DNA of 64,000 nucleotides from Pseudoalteromonas galatheae (GCF_005886105.2 NZ_PNCO02000002.1:1167001-1231000), one strand, 5' to 3'. Shown: positions 44,348 to 58,561, counted from the stretch's first letter. The notes: generated by a model from the sequence alone, not told the origin. Numbers and translations are program-made.

Positions 44348-47300
44348 ATGAAATTAAGTAAAGTTGCCACCGCCGTAACGTCGGCTGGTATATCAGCAGC
44401 GTTGTTTTCCGGCAATATCTGGGCAGGCCAAAAGATATTGGATTATTCCTCCGGCACAGGTACGCCAACGGATGTGAGAGATGGCGCCAGTGGCGTACCG
44501 GATATTTCTCTCGATACAGCCGGCGACGTTACTTTTATCCTGGATGGTGGCGAAAGTGGAGACAGTTATACAGCAGAGAGCTTTGCTGTGGCCTTTAGCT
44601 CGTTTTATGCTGCAAATTTTATTGGTAATTCCGGAGCCAGCGCGACTGACAAGGCCTATAAACTCCTGGAGAATGCAGGCACACATTTTAGTTTTGATGG
44701 CATTACCTTTGTCCGCGCAACTGCCACTGATGCAGAGCACAGGGTTCGATTTACCGGCTTTAAAGACGGTGGTCAAACGGTCACGGTTGACTTAACGCCA
44801 CCGGTTGGGCCCGGAGTGGGTACGACCTTTAGCTTTACGCGTAGTAGTGATTTTAATAACGCGCTCTGGCAAGACATTGACACCTTAATCATTTCATTCC
44901 CGGATACAGATCCCGCCAGTGCTTACGACTCACGCTTCGCAATCCGAAACATCACACTGGACGATGCTCCAGCGTCTGATTCAACGCCACCTGTTTTTGT
45001 CAGCGCAAGCTCAACCCCCACTGACGATGCAACCAATGTCTCTGTCAGTAATGATATAGTCATCGCCTTCGATGAAGACATTACACTGGGTAGCGGCAAT
45101 ATCACCATCCGTAATGTCACAGATAATAGTGTTTTTGAAGAGTTTGATGTTGCCAATGAAAGTGATGGCACAACAACATCACCAGGCGCAGGTCGTGTCA
45201 GTATTACCAATGATAAAGTCTATTTAAACCCACCCGGTAACCTGGTAGGTAATCGAACTTATGCAATACAAATTGACTCGGGGGCGGTAACAGATACATC
45301 CAGCAACCCGTTCACTGGGATCAGTGACGACACGACGTTTAACTTCACGACTGTAAATACAGCTCCAGTCGTAGACCTAAATAGTGGCACCGGTGGCAAT
45401 GACAATACAGCCAGTTTTTCAGAGGGCAGTGGCGCGGTTAATATTGCTAGTAGCGCGTCAGTAACAGACGCCGATGGTGATACAATAAGCTCGATTGAGA
45501 TTACGTTAACAAACCCAAAGGGAGATACTGGGGAAGGACTATATGTTTCCGCTTCTGCCGTAGATACGTTAAAAGGTACATCAGGCTCTTCAGCTTTTGA
45601 GGGGGTGAGTACGATTGACATTTCTAGCCTTTCAGCTTCTGCTGCACAAGTGCAAACCTTCTTGCAGGCCGTCACATACAACAATACGTCCAGCACACCA
45701 AATGAAACTGCGCGCACGGTGACCGTGCAGATCAACGATGGCACTATCGACAGTGACAGTCGCACAGCCTCCATCAGTGTGACAGATGTTACGGCTGCCA
45801 GCTCAAGCGCCGCTGGTTTTGACACAACTAATGGCACAAACCTGTCGCCCGCCATTACCTTTGCAGGCGGTGACGAAACCCTGACAATCGCTAATGCCAG
45901 CCACACGACAGGCTCTACAGCAAGTGGTGGGACGGGCACCGATGTGCTCTCGGTACCTACTAGCACTAACCTAGCCAGCTTAACGTCGTTGAGTGGCTTT
46001 GAGACGCTTACACCAGATAGCGGTGCATCCATTACGCTGACCGAATCTCAGCATGAATCGTTTACCACCATTAATGGCGCGGGGACTAACCAATTTACGC
46101 TCAGCAGTGCCGATGGTGATGGTACGATTAGCGGTGATGCGGATATCGAAACCTATGTATTGGGCGCAGGTTTTACCTTTACGCTGGGTGGTGCTTCACA
46201 AAATGTAACGGGCAGTAGCTCGGCTGATACTGTTGTAACGGGGTCTGTAACTGCTACAGGTACTTTAGCTGGTAGCGGCGGCACTGATGTGCTGCAACTG
46301 AGTAATGGTGCCAGTATTGCCGGTGCCACAGTGAGTGGCTTTGAGACCCTGACACTGGATGCGAATGCTGCGGTCACCATGACAGAGGCACAACACGATG
46401 CATTCAGTACCGTTAACGGCAGCGCAACTGAAAGCATTACTATCTCTGCAGCAACCGACGGTTTAACAGCTGCAAGCGCCATTGAAACTTATGTTTTAGG
46501 TGCAGCGAACAGCATCACACTGAGTGCTGCGGGCCAGAATGTAACAGGTAGCAGTGGTAATGATACTGTAAACATAGGAACATTAACCGCAACGGGCACG
46601 CTTAACGCTGCGGGCGGCACCGATACACTATCAATGAGCTCTGGGGCTAGCATTGCTGGTGCAACAGTATCAAATTTTGAGAACCTGACATTGGCCAGTG
46701 GTGCCACCGTGTCGATGACGGCTTCTCAGCCTGCTCTATTTGGCGGCACCATCACAGCTGCAGGCACTGAAACGATTAATATCTCTGGTGACGGTGACTT
46801 TACAACGCTTGCTAATGTTGAGAGTTTTTCAGTTGGAGATTCATTGACCAACAGCAGAACGATAACAGTTGGGGCCGCTGGCACATCGGTAACGGCTTCG
46901 TCATCTACGGATGCGGTCACATTCAATGTGGGGACGCTAAGTTACACAGGTACACTTACCGGGGATGCTACGACAGCAGATACTTTATCTATGTCTTCAG
47001 GGGCGAACATCTCTGGCGGTACGCTCGCCAATATTGTTAATCTGACTTTGGCCAGTGGTGCATCCGTTACCATGACTCCGGAACAAAATGCCACATTCAC
47101 AGGCACGGTCACAGCAGCAGGCTCCGAGACCATTACAATCAGCGGAGATGGTGACTTTACTACACTTACGGGTATAGAGACATACTCAGTAAACGACGAT
47201 AGCACCAACACCCGGACTATCACAGTCACCAATGCATCTGCCACGATAGACGCAACCGTGTCTAACGACGCTATCACGTTTGATATTGCTGGCAGTGCAT

Positions 47301-50300
47301 TCAATGGTTCGTTAGTCGGTGACCCAACTACCGGTGATACTGTGAGTGCATCAGATGGCGCTGATGTCAGTAGTGGGGGCTTTACCAACATTGGCACTCT
47401 ATCACTGTCCAGTGGCGCAACGGTGGCGATTGACGCGGCGAATGTAGCAAATAACTTCACTACGGCGATTACCGGTGCTGCGGGTTCTGAAACGCTCAAA
47501 CTGATGGACGGGGGCACGTTTAACTTTACCAATACCAGCGTATCCGAAATCGAAAACCTGGCAATTGGTACCAATAACATCTTTACCATTACGCTGACAG
47601 ATAACTTTGATTCCAATGGTAACTCGGTCACTATCTCTAATGCTTTGGGCTTTGCGCTTGCCGGTGGAATTACACTGAATGCCAGCGCACTGAGTGGCGA
47701 TACCATTAACATGACCGCCACTGACTTTGATGGTAATGACACCATCACCGGTGGTAGCGGAACCGATACCATTCGCCCGGGTGGTGGTACAGATTCGATG
47801 ACAGGTAACGCAGGCAATGATAATTTTGTTGGCGACGCATCGGATCTCAATGGCGACACCATTACCGATTTGAGTGTAGGTGACATTATTACTATCAATA
47901 GTGTCACTGGCCTGACAACCAGCAACGTGCGTTTCAATGGTACTAGCACACTTCAGGTTGATACCAATGCGACTGACTTTAGCTCCATTGAAGTGGCAAT
48001 TAGCTTGTCAAATGCGCCAGCCAATTCACTAGGTTTCACAGTGGCAGATAATGGCGCCAACACCGATATCACCTTTATTACGCCGAATGATGTGCCTGTA
48101 TTTAGTAACCTCAATGGTGGCGGTACATTCATAGAAAATGGCTCGTCTGTGGTGATTGACTCAGATGTTTTGATTGCCGATACTGAACTGGACGCGCTCG
48201 ACAGCGGCGCAGGTAACTATAATAACGCGACGTTGACCATTGCCCGCAACGGTGGTGCCAATGCTCAGGATGTGTTTGGTAACAATGGTCTACTGGGCAC
48301 CCTGACCGAGAGCAGCACCTTTACTTTTAATTCGACGACGGTCGGTACAGTGACCACCAATTCATCCGGCACGTTAGTGTTGACATTCAATACCAATGCA
48401 ACATCTGCATTCGTTGATTCGGTGTTGCAAAATATCACTTATCAGAATAGTTCAGATGCTCCTCCGTCTTCGGTGACGCTCGATTATACTTTTAATGATG
48501 GTATTGCAAATAGTACAGGTACTAATCAGGCCGTGGTCAATATCACCGGCCAAAACGATGCTCCAACAGACATAAGCCTTGACACATCATCAATCAATCA
48601 GTCTGCAACTGGTGCAGGTGCTAACATAGGGACTTTGAGTACCACAGATCTTGATACCAGTGATAGCCACACCTATTCTATCGTCAGCAGTGGGGCGAGC
48701 GCTAATGGCACCTGTAGTGCAGATACTGATAACGGCAGTTTCCAGATCAATGGTTCTAATTTAGAAGCGCAAGCTGCGATCAATGCCGGCAGCTATATTG
48801 TTTGTATACAAACCAGTGATTCTACTACGACATTCCAAGAAGCATTTACGGTCACGGTGAATGATGATGTGGCACCCAACGCGCCATCCACTCCAGATCT
48901 TGACGCCGGTTCAGATACCGGTTCTTCAAATTCCGATAACAATACCAATGATACCACTCCAACCTTCAGTGGCACTGCGGAAAGTGGCTCAACAGTAAGG
49001 CTTTATAGCGATCAAGAAGGCGGCGGTACAACGGTCATAGGCACAGGTACAGCGACGGGTGGTAACTGGCAAATTACCACCAGTGCACTGACCGCTGGTG
49101 TAACCCATGCCATCACAGCAAAAGCAACGGATGCAAATAGCAATGAAAGTAGCGCATCCAGCAGCTTAAGTGTCACGATAGACACAACCGCGCCTTCAGC
49201 GCCAGGCACACCTGATCTGGATGCAAGCAGCGATACTGGTACATCTAATACGGACAATATCACCAACGATACTACGGCAACATTTACCGGTTCTGGCCCC
49301 AATGGCGGTGCTATTACGTTAATTTCAAGCATTGATGGAACTGTGGGTACCGGCATAGCAACTTTAGGTACTTGGACTATCACAACGTCTGCTTTGACAG
49401 CAGGCACACATACGATGACAGCTCGTTCGACCGACACAGCAGGTAATACTGCTGACGGCTCAGGTCTATCTGTCACAGTAGATACGAGTGTGAGTGCGGT
49501 CAGTATTACTACGCCTATTGAAGTCGATGGACTAGTCAATGCGGCTGAAGATAATGATGTCTTAATTGCAGGCTCCAGCGCGGAGGCGGGCAACAGTGTG
49601 ACGGTGACCATCACGGACAATAACAGCTCGGTGAGTCGTACCGTGACTGCCGATAACTCCGGTAACTGGACGCTAAGCGGGAGTGAGCTGGATGTCAGCG
49701 GTCTGAATAATGGCACGCTCACAGTCTCGGCGACGCAAACTGATACTGCTGGTAATACCTCTAGCGCAGCCACCCAAACGATTACCCTAGACAATGCGGC
49801 GCCATCTGCGGTGACCATCACCACGCCAATTGAAACCGATGGACTCGTGAATGCCGCCGAAGATAATGATGTCTTAATTGTAGGCTCCGGCGCAGAGGCG
49901 GGCAACAGTGTGACGGTGACCATCACGGACAACAACAGCTCGGTGAGCCGTACCGTGACTGCCGATAATTCCGGTAATTGGACGCTAAGTGGTAGTGAGC
50001 TGGATGTCAGCGGTTTAAATAATGGCACACTTACAGTATCAGCGACGCAAGCGGATAGCGCAGGTAACACCTCTACCGCTGCGACGCAAACGATTACGCT
50101 AGACAATGCGGCGCCATCTGCGGTGACCATCACCACGCCAATTGAAACCGATGGACTCGTGAATGCGGCCGAAGATAATGATGTCTTAATTGCAGGCTCT
50201 GGCGCGGAGGCGGGCAACAGTGTGACGGTGACTATCACGGATAACAACAGCTCGGTGAGTCGTACCGTGACTGCCGATAACTCCGGTAACTGGACGCTAA

Positions 50301-53300
50301 GCGGGAGTGAGCTGGATGTCAGCGGTTTAAATAATGGTACGCTCACAGTCTCGGCAACTCAGGCGGATAGCGCAGGTAACACCTCTACCGCTGCGACGCA
50401 AACGATTACGCTAGACAATGCGGCGCCATCTGCGGTGACCATCACCACGCCAATTGAAACCGATGGACTCGTGAATGCGGCCGAAGATAATGATGTCTTA
50501 ATTGCAGGCTCTGGCGCGGAGGCGGGCAACAGTGTGACGGTGACTATCACGGATAACAACAGCTCGGTGAGTCGTACCGTGACTGCCGATAACTCCGGTA
50601 ACTGGACGCTAAGCGGGAGTGAGCTGGATGTCAGCGGTTTAAATAATGGTACGCTCACAGTCTCGGCAACTCAGGCGGATAGCGCAGGTAACACCTCTAC
50701 CGCTGCGACGCAAACGATTACGCTAGACAATGCGGCGCCATCTGCGGTGACCATCACCACGCCAATTGAAACCGATGGACTCGTGAATGCGGCCGAAGAT
50801 AATGATGTCTTAATTGCAGGCTCTGGCGCGGAGGCGGGCAACAGTGTGACGGTGACTATCACGGATAACAACAGCTCGGTGAGTCGTACCGTGACTGCCG
50901 ATAACTCCGGTAACTGGACGCTAAGCGGGAGTGAGCTGGATGTCAGCGGTTTAAATAATGGTACGCTCACAGTCTCGGCAACTCAGGCGGATAGCGCAGG
51001 TAACACCTCTACCGCTGCGACGCAAACGATTACGCTAGACAATGCGGCGCCATCTGCGGTGACCATCACCACGCCAATTGAAACCGATGGACTCGTGAAT
51101 GCGGCCGAAGATAATGATGTCTTAATTGCAGGCTCTGGCGCGGAGGCGGGCAACAGTGTGACGGTGACTATCACGGATAACAACAGCTCGGTGAGTCGTA
51201 CCGTGACTGCCGATAACTCCGGTAACTGGACGCTAAGCGGGAGTGAGCTGGATGTCAGCGGTTTAAATAATGGTACGCTCACAGTCTCGGCAACTCAGGC
51301 GGATAGCGCAGGTAACACCTCTACCGCTGCGACGCAAACGATTACGCTAGACAATGCGGCGCCATCTGCGGTGACCATCACCACGCCAATTGAAACCGAT
51401 GGACTCGTGAATGCGGCTGAAGATAATGATGTCTTAATTGCAGGCTCCGGCGCGGAGGCGGGCAACAGTGTGACGGTGACTATCACGGATAACAATAGCT
51501 CGGTGAGCCGTACCGTGACCGCCGATAACTCCGGTAACTGGACGCTAAGCGGGAGTGAGCTGGATGTCAGTGGTTTAAATAATGGCACGCTGACTGTCTC
51601 GGCAACTCAGGCAGATAGCGCAGGTAACACTTCCACCGCTGCGACGCAAACGATTACGCTAGACAATGCGGCGCCTTCTGCGATAACCATCACCACGCCA
51701 ATTGAAACCGATGGACTCGTGAATGCGGCTGAAGATAATGATGTGCTGATTGTCGGCTCCGGCGCGGAGGCGGGCAATAGTGTGACGGTGACCATCACGG
51801 ATAACAACAGCTCGGTGAGCCGTACCGTGACCGCCGATAACTCCGGTAACTGGACGCTAAGCGGGAGTGAGTTAGATGTCAGCGGTTTAAATAATGGCAC
51901 ACTTACAGTATCTGCGACGCAAGCGGATAGCGCAGGTAACACCTCTACCGCTGCGACGCAAACGATTACGCTAGACAATGCAGCGCCTTCTGCGGTGACC
52001 ATCACCACGCCAATTGAAACCGATGGACTCGTGAATGCCGAAGAAGATAATGATGTCTTAATTGCAGGCTCCGGCGCGGAGGCGGGCAACAGCGTGACCG
52101 TGACCATCACGGACAACAACAGCTCGGTGAGTCGTACCGTGACTGCCGATAACTCCGGTAATTGGACGCTAAGTGGGAGTGAGCTGGATGTCAGCGGTTT
52201 AAATAATGGCACGCTGACCGTCTCGGCAACTCAGGTGGATAGCGCAGGTAACACCTCTACTGCAGCCACCCAAACCATAACGCTGGATAATTCGGCACCA
52301 AGCGGTATTTCAGCTACGATTGACCAAGACTTGATCAATGCAGGAAATGAGACTGCGTTTAGCTTCACCTTAACAGGTTTGGAATCTACGGGTAGCTTTA
52401 CTTATGAAATCTCAGACGGCAGCAGCTCTGTATCTAGCGCAAGTGCAACCGCTATTACGGGAACCACTCAGCAAGAGACCGGCATTAATGTCACCTCATT
52501 AAATGAAGGGACGTTGACGTTATCTGTTACCGTGGCTGACGACGCAGGGAATGAAGCAAATGTAGTAACAGATACGGTGATTAAAAAGTATAATGTTGCA
52601 CCTGTTTTGTCAGGGACACCAGCAACAACTGTAGATGAAGACAGTGAATACGATTTTACGCCGACTCTGGCTGACTCAGATACTGGTGATACTCATACCT
52701 TTAGCATTACGAATAAGCCAAATTGGGCAACGTTTGATACGCAAACAGGTAAGCTTTCCGGTACGCCAGATGACTCTCATGTTGGCACGACCACGGATAT
52801 TGAAATCTCGGTAAGTGATGGTACAGACAGCGATACGCTCAGCGCATTTAATATTGAAGTCGTTAATACCAATGATGCACCAACTGGGCAAAATACTAGC
52901 TTTACCATAGATGAAGGTGCGACATTATCACGCGACTTAAATAACGGTTTACTTTCGCTTGCAAGCGACGATGATCTTGATTCCAGCGATAGTCTAACGG
53001 TAGTGAAAGACACCGATCCACAATACGGTACGTTGACCCTCAATACTGACGGTAGCTTTAGCTATGTTCATGGGGGGAGTGAGAACCACACCGATAGCTT
53101 CACCTATCATATTGAAGACAGCGTTAATGCCAGCTCGCCTGTGTACACTGTAACAATCAATATGAATGCGGTTGAAGACGCTCCAACGGCTGTGAATGAC
53201 ACCCTTACTACACTTGAAGACGCGTCTAATTCGGTGAATGTGCTTACCAATGATAGTGACCCTGAAAACAACATGGTTGCTTCGTCAGTCTCCATTAAAA

Positions 53301-56300
53301 CTCAGCCGACGAAAGGGCAATTAAGCGTTAGTAATGGGGTCGTCACCTTTACACCTACCGCTAATGCAAATGGTTCGGATTCATTTACTTATACGGTTAA
53401 AGACTCGACTCAGGCTGAATCAAATGAGGCAACGGTTAGTATTACCATAACACCTGTAAATGACTTACCAGTCGCGGCTAACTTTACACCAAACATAGAC
53501 GAAGACACGCCAACCTCAGCTTTGACCGTTAGAACAAGTGCAACAGATGTTGAAGATACCAACCCAACTGGGGTTATTGCGCTTGAGTCGCAGCCAAGCA
53601 AGGGGCAAGCGGCAATAGACCTGAGTAATGGCACCATTACTTATACGCCAAATGCCAATGAGACAGGAAATGATAGCTTTACTTACTCGATCCTTGACAG
53701 CGAAGGTGGGAAGTCCAATATTGCGACTATTTCCGTCAATATTGGTGCAGTAAATGACCGGCCTGTGGCTGGTAATGACACTGTAACAACAGATGAGGAT
53801 ACTGTTACAACATTGACGATCCTCGCAAACGATTCTGACGTTGAAGATCAAGGTTTTGATGGTTCGGATATTGCACTTGAAGATAAAGGCGACGGTGTCG
53901 GCAACTACGACCTTGCTACCGTCACGGTTGGCTCTGATGGTGTGCTCACTATCACACCAAAACAAGATCAAAATGGTACATTGACCTTCACTTACACCAT
54001 TGAAGATAGTGAAGGGCTGCGCTCTGAACCAGCAACAGTTACAGTCAATATCACCGCAGTTAATGATGCACCAGTTGCAGTTAACAATACGGCTCAATTA
54101 CTTGAAGATGGCAACATTGAGATAAACGTGTTGGGTAATGATACGGACGTAGATAGCCAGCTCAATGCCGCAAGCGTTGCAATTGTTAATCAGCCTCAAG
54201 GCGGTTCACTGCAAATACTAACGACAGGTAATATTGTTTATACGCCGAATGCGAATTTCTTTGGGAATGATAGCTTTACTTATACGGTACAAGATGCAGA
54301 AGGACTAGTATCTAACGCGGCGACAGTGAATATCACGGTGACACCGATAAATGATGCGCCAGTTATTTCAGGAGCACCTTCGACTTCTGTCAATGAAGAT
54401 GTTGCATACAGTTTTACACCGACGGCGACGGATACCGACGGCGATAGCTTAACATTCAGTGTGGCGAATCTTCCAGTATGGGCAAGTTTCAGTGATACAA
54501 CAGGCGCTATTACTGGTACGCCAAGTGAAGGACAAGACGGTACCTACAGCGGCATTGTAATTACGGTATCGGATGGTCAAGCTGATGCATCGTTACCTGC
54601 ATTTAACATCGTGGTGAATGCCGTCAATGATGCACCGATCATCTCCGGTACTCCATCAACAAGTGTTAAACAAGACGAAGTATACAGTTTTACACCGACA
54701 GCATCTGATGTGGACTCTCAAGCATTGACATTCTCTGTGACCAACCTACCAGCTTGGGCAAGCTTTGATACGTCGTCTGGTAATTTGGCAGGTACGCCGA
54801 CTAGAGAAGATGTAGGCACTTATAGCAACATCATCATCAGTGTCAGTGATGGAGTATTACAAGCAAGCTTGCCTGCATTTGAAATCAATGTTGAGCCGGT
54901 TAATGCTGCGCCGATTGCAAACAATATGCAAAGAAGCGTGCTTGAAGATGGGACTACGAGCTTCTCAGCTGAGGCTAGTGACCCCGACGGTGATGCATTG
55001 ACGATGGAGTTGGTGTCACAGCCACAAAATGGTGTAGTTCAAATTCAAGGTACTGTGTTTAGCTACACACCATTGCCGAACTTTAATGGCTCTGATGTAT
55101 TTACTTACACCGTGTCAGACGGTGAATTTAAGTCAAATACGGCTTCAGTTTCGATGACGGTCACTTCTGTAAATGATGCGCCTATTGCTGTGGATGACAG
55201 CTTCACCTTCGATGCTGTGGCTTCCAATCAGTATGTGCTTCCTGTCTTGAATAATGATAGTGATCCAGATGGTAGTGCGCTCAGAATTATCGGCGCTAAA
55301 GCTTCAATTGGTTCTGCATTCATAGCCAATAACACCTTAACTTATCAAGCTATACAAAACTCACAAGCACCAATTGTTGTAACTTATTTGATTGAGGATG
55401 ATAGTAAAGCGAGAGCAAAGGCAAATGCGAGTATCACAATCAATGGCACGGGTTCGGGTAATGCGCCATCAATTACTGCTCCGAGCGATTTAACGGTGAA
55501 CGCAACAGGCTTATTCACAAAAGTGAACCTTGGTACTGCAGTCGCATCAGATAGCGCAGGGAACCCATTACCGGTGTCGTTAGTAAGAGGAATACCTATT
55601 TTTGCACCTGGTAAACACATTGTTTATTGGCAAGCAACGGATAGTCAAGGGCAACAAGCCGTTGCGAGCCAGAATCTTAACGTCAATCCTCTGGTGTCAC
55701 TGCAAAAAGATAGTAGAGTTGCAGAAGATCGCAGTCACTCGGTTAAGGTGTATCTAAATGGTCCAGCACCCAGTTACCCCGTAACCGTACCTTATACTGT
55801 TTCGGGTTCAGCGGATAGCAGTGATCATGACTTACAGTCGGGTGAAGTAGTAATAAACTCAGGCACCAGTGCGAGTATCAGCTTTAATATACTTGCTGAT
55901 GGTATAAGCGAAGACAACGAAACTATTGTGATCTCCCTGAGTGACTCATTAAACAGAGGGGCTAAATCTACTTCGACAGTAACAATTGTTGAGCAGAATG
56001 TGGCGCCAAGTTTATCGGCAGTTGTGCAGCAAAATGGTGAAGAGCGAAGTTTAATTACCGCCTCTAATGAAGAAGTTACCATAGAAGCTGTGGTCACGGA
56101 TCCTAATCCAAATGACATAGTAAATGTGAGTTGGCAGCCAGATACAGCGTTAGTTAATACATCGAATGATCCATTTATCTTTGCATTTAACCCTGCCAAT
56201 ATCCCTTCGGGTATTTATAAAGTAAGGGTTACGGCTGAAGATAATGCGACGCCAAGCCTGTCAACATCTCGCAATGTATTCATAGAGGTAGTTGAGTCTT

Positions 56301-58147
56301 TAGCGCCGTTGAGTGGAGAGGATAGTGACGGTGACTTAATTCCTGACGATCAAGAAGGCTATGCAGATGAGGATGAAGATGGTATTCCAGATTTCATGGA
56401 TGCGATCACTGACTGTAATGTGGTGCAGGAACAAGCGTTAGAATCTAGCCAATTCTTGGTTGAAGGCGACCCAGGGGTATGTTTACGTAAAGGCGCTACT
56501 GTGCCACAAAATAATACGGGTGGTCTACAGCTGTTGGAGTCAGAGCTGCCTTCAGATCCAAATGCCAATAATGCGGGTGGATTGTTCGACTTTATTGCGA
56601 CAGGCTTACCACAACCCGGTGATGTATATAGTATTGTTTTACCACAGCGTAAGCCTATTCCACTAAATGCGGTTTATCGCAAATTAATTGGTGGTGAATG
56701 GCGAGACTTTGTGGTTGGAGAAGGTAACGAGTTACTCTCGACTCAAGGTGAGCCAGGTTTCTGTCCACCTCCTGGAAGTAACGAATGGAGCGCAGGTCTT
56801 AGTGATGGTGATTGGTGTGTTCAACTACGTATAGTCGATGGTGGTCCAAATGATGACGATGGTATTGCCAATGGCAGTATTGTCGACCCAGGTGGCATCG
56901 CGGTACCAATTTCGAATAACGCACAGCCAGTGGCGAATGCTGACAGCGTGACAATTGTTTCTGGTCAAACAATTATAATTGACGTACTCGAAAACGATAC
57001 AGACAGCGACAATGATACACTCACCATAACAGGGGCAAGTGTTGATTTCGGTGTTGTTAGTATCGAAAATAATCAATTGAACTACACGCCACCAGCTGCA
57101 TTTATTGGTAACGCAACTATTCAATATAGCGTAACTGATGGGCAGGGAGGATCGAGTAATAGTACAGCGACAGTGTCTATTATCGCCAATCAACCACCGC
57201 AGGTTGCAAATGACACCGCGGTCTCAAATGGTGCGAAAATCATTATCGATGTACTTGCAAATGATAGCGATCCAGAAGGTGGGATTTTAAGCCTTGTTTC
57301 TGCAACGGCAAGCCAAGGTACTGTAGCGATTAATATTGACGGTACGCTGAGTTATACACCGAAAGCTGGATTTGAAGGTGTTGATACAATTAACTATGTT
57401 GTTAAAGATGAATTTGGAGCAACGGCTGAGGGGCAAGTGAGCGTCACAGTGTCAGTTAAACAAGTTACTTCTGTAACCAACAAGTCCTCAGGGACTATGG
57501 GAGGCATGTTGTTACTATTAATTAGTGCGGTGATATTGCGCCGTAAGAAATCAATAATACCAGCTTTTGCATTGGTGAGTACGAGCTGTTTATTAAGCAC
57601 ACAAGCACAGGCGAGTAATTGGCAATTGGAGGCGACACTTGGACAATCTACAGCAGACAGTGAAATTAGCGCTTCGGACTTAAACATTGTCAACTTAGAT
57701 GAAGATAGTAGTAGTTGGTCAATAGGGGCATTTTATGAATTAATCCCGAATTGGCAAGTAGGACTTCGGTACATTGACCTTGGTCAAGGTAGTGTGGAGT
57801 TTACGGGGTTAAGTGCAGATCCTGAGCAAAGCCAAATGGCGTTGGCGCGCGTAGCTCCGGTTTTGCCTGAAGGTCCTGCTTTACAATTCAATTACTCAAA
57901 ACCATTTGCAGATAAATTTGTTGGTAAAATGTTCTTGGGTGCGTTTAATTGGGATTATAAAATTAACAGCGTTCGGGATGGTCAATTCTCTACTCGTTAC
58001 GAAGATAGTGGCACTAGCGGCTATATAGGCGGTGGTGTTCACTATCAACTCAGTGATGCATTGACACTAGGGGTAGATTTTAGCCACTACTTTATTTCTA
58101 CCAATGATATAAACGACTTAGCACTTAATTTGAGCTATCGCTTTTAA
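44348..58147 (+). CDS. Giant Ig/cadherin-like repeat surface protein with sorting-signal segment and terminal beta-barrel
   Basis: A 4599-residue protein with a Sec signal peptide ([20 protein letters not shown], cleaved near WAG). In order: an N-terminal domain (30-205); an Ig-like domain (205-335); a cadherin-like domain; five beta-roll modules (about 480-1120); one RTX-like calcium stretch (1128-1165); Ig-like domains; nine 104-residue repeats (about 1717-2650); putative-Ig and tandem-95/cadherin-like repeats; an HYR-like and a Calx-beta domain (about 3780-3884); TSP3 acidic repeats (about 3991-4020); a choice-of-anchor U-like region (4020-4190); two cadherin-like domains; a GlyGly-CTERM-like tail ([20 protein letters not shown], about 4381-4405); then a signal-like segment and an eight-strand-type barrel (4422-4599, ending LSYRF). 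It is probably an outer-membrane adhesin or biofilm protein. Confidence 0.88.
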   Translation: MKLSKVATAVTSAGISAALFSGNIWAGQKILDYSSGTGTPTDVRDGASGVPDISLDTAGDVTFILDGGESGDSYTAESFAVAFSSFYAANFIGNSGASATDKAYKLLENAGTHFSFDGITFVRATATDAEHRVRFTGFKDGGQTVTVDLTPPVGPGVGTTFSFTRSSDFNNALWQDIDTLIISFPDTDPASAYDSRFAIRNITLDDAPASDSTPPVFVSASSTPTDDATNVSVSNDIVIAFDEDITLGSGNITIRNVTDNSVFEEFDVANESDGTTTSPGAGRVSITNDKVYLNPPGNLVGNRTYAIQIDSGAVTDTSSNPFTGISDDTTFNFTTVNTAPVVDLNSGTGGNDNTASFSEGSGAVNIASSASVTDADGDTISSIEITLTNPKGDTGEGLYVSASAVDTLKGTSGSSAFEGVSTIDISSLSASAAQVQTFLQAVTYNNTSSTPNETARTVTVQINDGTIDSDSRTASISVTDVTAASSSAAGFDTTNGTNLSPAITFAGGDETLTIANASHTTGSTASGGTGTDVLSVPTSTNLASLTSLSGFETLTPDSGASITLTESQHESFTTINGAGTNQFTLSSADGDGTISGDADIETYVLGAGFTFTLGGASQNVTGSSSADTVVTGSVTATGTLAGSGGTDVLQLSNGASIAGATVSGFETLTLDANAAVTMTEAQHDAFSTVNGSATESITISAATDGLTAASAIETYVLGAANSITLSAAGQNVTGSSGNDTVNIGTLTATGTLNAAGGTDTLSMSSGASIAGATVSNFENLTLASGATVSMTASQPALFGGTITAAGTETINISGDGDFTTLANVESFSVGDSLTNSRTITVGAAGTSVTASSSTDAVTFNVGTLSYTGTLTGDATTADTLSMSSGANISGGTLANIVNLTLASGASVTMTPEQNATFTGTVTAAGSETITISGDGDFTTLTGIETYSVNDDSTNTRTITVTNASATIDATVSNDAITFDIAGSAFNGSLVGDPTTGDTVSASDGADVSSGGFTNIGTLSLSSGATVAIDAANVANNFTTAITGAAGSETLKLMDGGTFNFTNTSVSEIENLAIGTNNIFTITLTDNFDSNGNSVTISNALGFALAGGITLNASALSGDTINMTATDFDGNDTITGGSGTDTIRPGGGTDSMTGNAGNDNFVGDASDLNGDTITDLSVGDIITINSVTGLTTSNVRFNGTSTLQVDTNATDFSSIEVAISLSNAPANSLGFTVADNGANTDITFITPNDVPVFSNLNGGGTFIENGSSVVIDSDVLIADTELDALDSGAGNYNNATLTIARNGGANAQDVFGNNGLLGTLTESSTFTFNSTTVGTVTTNSSGTLVLTFNTNATSAFVDSVLQNITYQNSSDAPPSSVTLDYTFNDGIANSTGTNQAVVNITGQNDAPTDISLDTSSINQSATGAGANIGTLSTTDLDTSDSHTYSIVSSGASANGTCSADTDNGSFQINGSNLEAQAAINAGSYIVCIQTSDSTTTFQEAFTVTVNDDVAPNAPSTPDLDAGSDTGSSNSDNNTNDTTPTFSGTAESGSTVRLYSDQEGGGTTVIGTGTATGGNWQITTSALTAGVTHAITAKATDANSNESSASSSLSVTIDTTAPSAPGTPDLDASSDTGTSNTDNITNDTTATFTGSGPNGGAITLISSIDGTVGTGIATLGTWTITTSALTAGTHTMTARSTDTAGNTADGSGLSVTVDTSVSAVSITTPIEVDGLVNAAEDNDVLIAGSSAEAGNSVTVTITDNNSSVSRTVTADNSGNWTLSGSELDVSGLNNGTLTVSATQTDTAGNTSSAATQTITLDNAAPSAVTITTPIETDGLVNAAEDNDVLIVGSGAEAGNSVTVTITDNNSSVSRTVTADNSGNWTLSGSELDVSGLNNGTLTVSATQADSAGNTSTAATQTITLDNAAPSAVTITTPIETDGLVNAAEDNDVLIAGSGAEAGNSVTVTITDNNSSVSRTVTADNSGNWTLSGSELDVSGLNNGTLTVSATQADSAGNTSTAATQTITLDNAAPSAVTITTPIETDGLVNAAEDNDVLIAGSGAEAGNSVTVTITDNNSSVSRTVTADNSGNWTLSGSELDVSGLNNGTLTVSATQADSAGNTSTAATQTITLDNAAPSAVTITTPIETDGLVNAAEDNDVLIAGSGAEAGNSVTVTITDNNSSVSRTVTADNSGNWTLSGSELDVSGLNNGTLTVSATQADSAGNTSTAATQTITLDNAAPSAVTITTPIETDGLVNAAEDNDVLIAGSGAEAGNSVTVTITDNNSSVSRTVTADNSGNWTLSGSELDVSGLNNGTLTVSATQADSAGNTSTAATQTITLDNAAPSAVTITTPIETDGLVNAAEDNDVLIAGSGAEAGNSVTVTITDNNSSVSRTVTADNSGNWTLSGSELDVSGLNNGTLTVSATQADSAGNTSTAATQTITLDNAAPSAITITTPIETDGLVNAAEDNDVLIVGSGAEAGNSVTVTITDNNSSVSRTVTADNSGNWTLSGSELDVSGLNNGTLTVSATQADSAGNTSTAATQTITLDNAAPSAVTITTPIETDGLVNAEEDNDVLIAGSGAEAGNSVTVTITDNNSSVSRTVTADNSGNWTLSGSELDVSGLNNGTLTVSATQVDSAGNTSTAATQTITLDNSAPSGISATIDQDLINAGNETAFSFTLTGLESTGSFTYEISDGSSSVSSASATAITGTTQQETGINVTSLNEGTLTLSVTVADDAGNEANVVTDTVIKKYNVAPVLSGTPATTVDEDSEYDFTPTLADSDTGDTHTFSITNKPNWATFDTQTGKLSGTPDDSHVGTTTDIEISVSDGTDSDTLSAFNIEVVNTNDAPTGQNTSFTIDEGATLSRDLNNGLLSLASDDDLDSSDSLTVVKDTDPQYGTLTLNTDGSFSYVHGGSENHTDSFTYHIEDSVNASSPVYTVTINMNAVEDAPTAVNDTLTTLEDASNSVNVLTNDSDPENNMVASSVSIKTQPTKGQLSVSNGVVTFTPTANANGSDSFTYTVKDSTQAESNEATVSITITPVNDLPVAANFTPNIDEDTPTSALTVRTSATDVEDTNPTGVIALESQPSKGQAAIDLSNGTITYTPNANETGNDSFTYSILDSEGGKSNIATISVNIGAVNDRPVAGNDTVTTDEDTVTTLTILANDSDVEDQGFDGSDIALEDKGDGVGNYDLATVTVGSDGVLTITPKQDQNGTLTFTYTIEDSEGLRSEPATVTVNITAVNDAPVAVNNTAQLLEDGNIEINVLGNDTDVDSQLNAASVAIVNQPQGGSLQILTTGNIVYTPNANFFGNDSFTYTVQDAEGLVSNAATVNITVTPINDAPVISGAPSTSVNEDVAYSFTPTATDTDGDSLTFSVANLPVWASFSDTTGAITGTPSEGQDGTYSGIVITVSDGQADASLPAFNIVVNAVNDAPIISGTPSTSVKQDEVYSFTPTASDVDSQALTFSVTNLPAWASFDTSSGNLAGTPTREDVGTYSNIIISVSDGVLQASLPAFEINVEPVNAAPIANNMQRSVLEDGTTSFSAEASDPDGDALTMELVSQPQNGVVQIQGTVFSYTPLPNFNGSDVFTYTVSDGEFKSNTASVSMTVTSVNDAPIAVDDSFTFDAVASNQYVLPVLNNDSDPDGSALRIIGAKASIGSAFIANNTLTYQAIQNSQAPIVVTYLIEDDSKARAKANASITINGTGSGNAPSITAPSDLTVNATGLFTKVNLGTAVASDSAGNPLPVSLVRGIPIFAPGKHIVYWQATDSQGQQAVASQNLNVNPLVSLQKDSRVAEDRSHSVKVYLNGPAPSYPVTVPYTVSGSADSSDHDLQSGEVVINSGTSASISFNILADGISEDNETIVISLSDSLNRGAKSTSTVTIVEQNVAPSLSAVVQQNGEERSLITASNEEVTIEAVVTDPNPNDIVNVSWQPDTALVNTSNDPFIFAFNPANIPSGIYKVRVTAEDNATPSLSTSRNVFIEVVESLAPLSGEDSDGDLIPDDQEGYADEDEDGIPDFMDAITDCNVVQEQALESSQFLVEGDPGVCLRKGATVPQNNTGGLQLLESELPSDPNANNAGGLFDFIATGLPQPGDVYSIVLPQRKPIPLNAVYRKLIGGEWRDFVVGEGNELLSTQGEPGFCPPPGSNEWSAGLSDGDWCVQLRIVDGGPNDDDGIANGSIVDPGGIAVPISNNAQPVANADSVTIVSGQTIIIDVLENDTDSDNDTLTITGASVDFGVVSIENNQLNYTPPAAFIGNATIQYSVTDGQGGSSNSTATVSIIANQPPQVANDTAVSNGAKIIIDVLANDSDPEGGILSLVSATASQGTVAINIDGTLSYTPKAGFEGVDTINYVVKDEFGATAEGQVSVTVSVKQVTSVTNKSSGTMGGMLLLLISAVILRRKKSIIPAFALVSTSCLLSTQAQASNWQLEATLGQSTADSEISASDLNIVNLDEDSSSWSIGAFYELIPNWQVGLRYIDLGQGSVEFTGLSADPEQSQMALARVAPVLPEGPALQFNYSKPFADKFVGKMFLGAFNWDYKINSVRDGQFSTRYEDSGTSGYIGGGVHYQLSDALTLGVDFSHYFISTNDINDLALNLSYRF
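49533..52340 (+). repeat. Nine tandem 312-bp (104-residue) repeats inside the giant surface gene
   Basis: Nine copies start near 49533, 49845, 50157, 50469, 50781, 51093, 51405, 51717 and 52029, exactly 312 bp apart. Each encodes a Bap/Ig-like unit ([18 protein letters not shown] then [19 protein letters not shown]). Copies 3 to 6 read as identical at nucleotide level; the outer ones differ by scattered silent and a few coding changes (A/V in LIAGSG/LIVGSG, S/G, AAED/AEED). This is a recently homogenised array prone to copy-number change. Confidence 0.95.
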
Positions 58148-58170
58148 CCTCATAGTTTAGCGTTTATAAA

Positions 58171-58212
58171 ATATAAAAGGGCCTCAATGTGCAATTGAAG
58201 CCCTTTTATATA
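58171..58212 (+). terminator. Intrinsic terminator after the giant surface gene
   Basis: ATATAAAAGGGC / GCCCTTTTATAT pairs over 12 bp, and the inner TCAAT/ATTGA also pairs after one mismatch. The stem ends in a T-rich edge 24 bp after the stop codon. Confidence 0.85.
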
Positions 58213-58379
58213 AACCCTATTATCTTAAGATTTGGATAGTGAGCCTGGTTAAAGCACCATGTATATTATCCAACCGCCCAGCTGCCTTTTATGTGTAACA
58301 ATGCTTTTGTGTCCGGTTGCCCTAAGATATCTGTATACCTTCAGGTAGGTCTGGGTTTCAAATGATAAATGCCTTTATA

Positions 58380-58534
58380 GCAGCCTATCTTAGCGCTTGC
58401 GTAAGCTCGCCTTGCCCGTATATAGGCAAGGCGAAAATTTTGCTATTTAGTTGTTCTAAATAAGAAGCTTTTAACACAGTTAGCGTCAGACTTGCGTCTT
58501 CAAATTGTGTAAGCATTCAGACTAGTAGGTATAA
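58380..58534. repeat. MITE-like intergenic repeat, copy 2 (inverted)
   Basis: The reverse complement of this stretch shares with 32757-32970 the sequence CATTATACC at its end, CAATTTGAAG, the core TTAGAACAACTAAATAGC (58445-58462) and GCCTTGCCTATAT. The copy also has a perfect 9-bp inverted repeat, CGCCTTGCC / GGCAAGGCG (58408-58433). It lies in the 414-bp gap between the giant gene and the lipoprotein gene. I see no gene in this gap. Confidence 0.5.
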
Positions 58535-58561
58535 TGTACAGCTTGTTGTTTTAAGTGTAGA

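Noticed and set aside
46000..47835. RTX toxin secreted by a type I system
   Set aside because: Only one short stretch resembles RTX nonapeptides, an N-terminal Sec signal is present, and no type I transporter genes lie nearby.
49012..52212. Long minus-strand open frames opposite the tandem repeats
   Set aside because: They recur with the 312-bp period because the repeat codons happen to leave the reverse frame open; no start signals or known domains.
49533..52340. CRISPR-like array from regular repeats
   Set aside because: The unit is 312 bp, coding, contiguous and without spacers.
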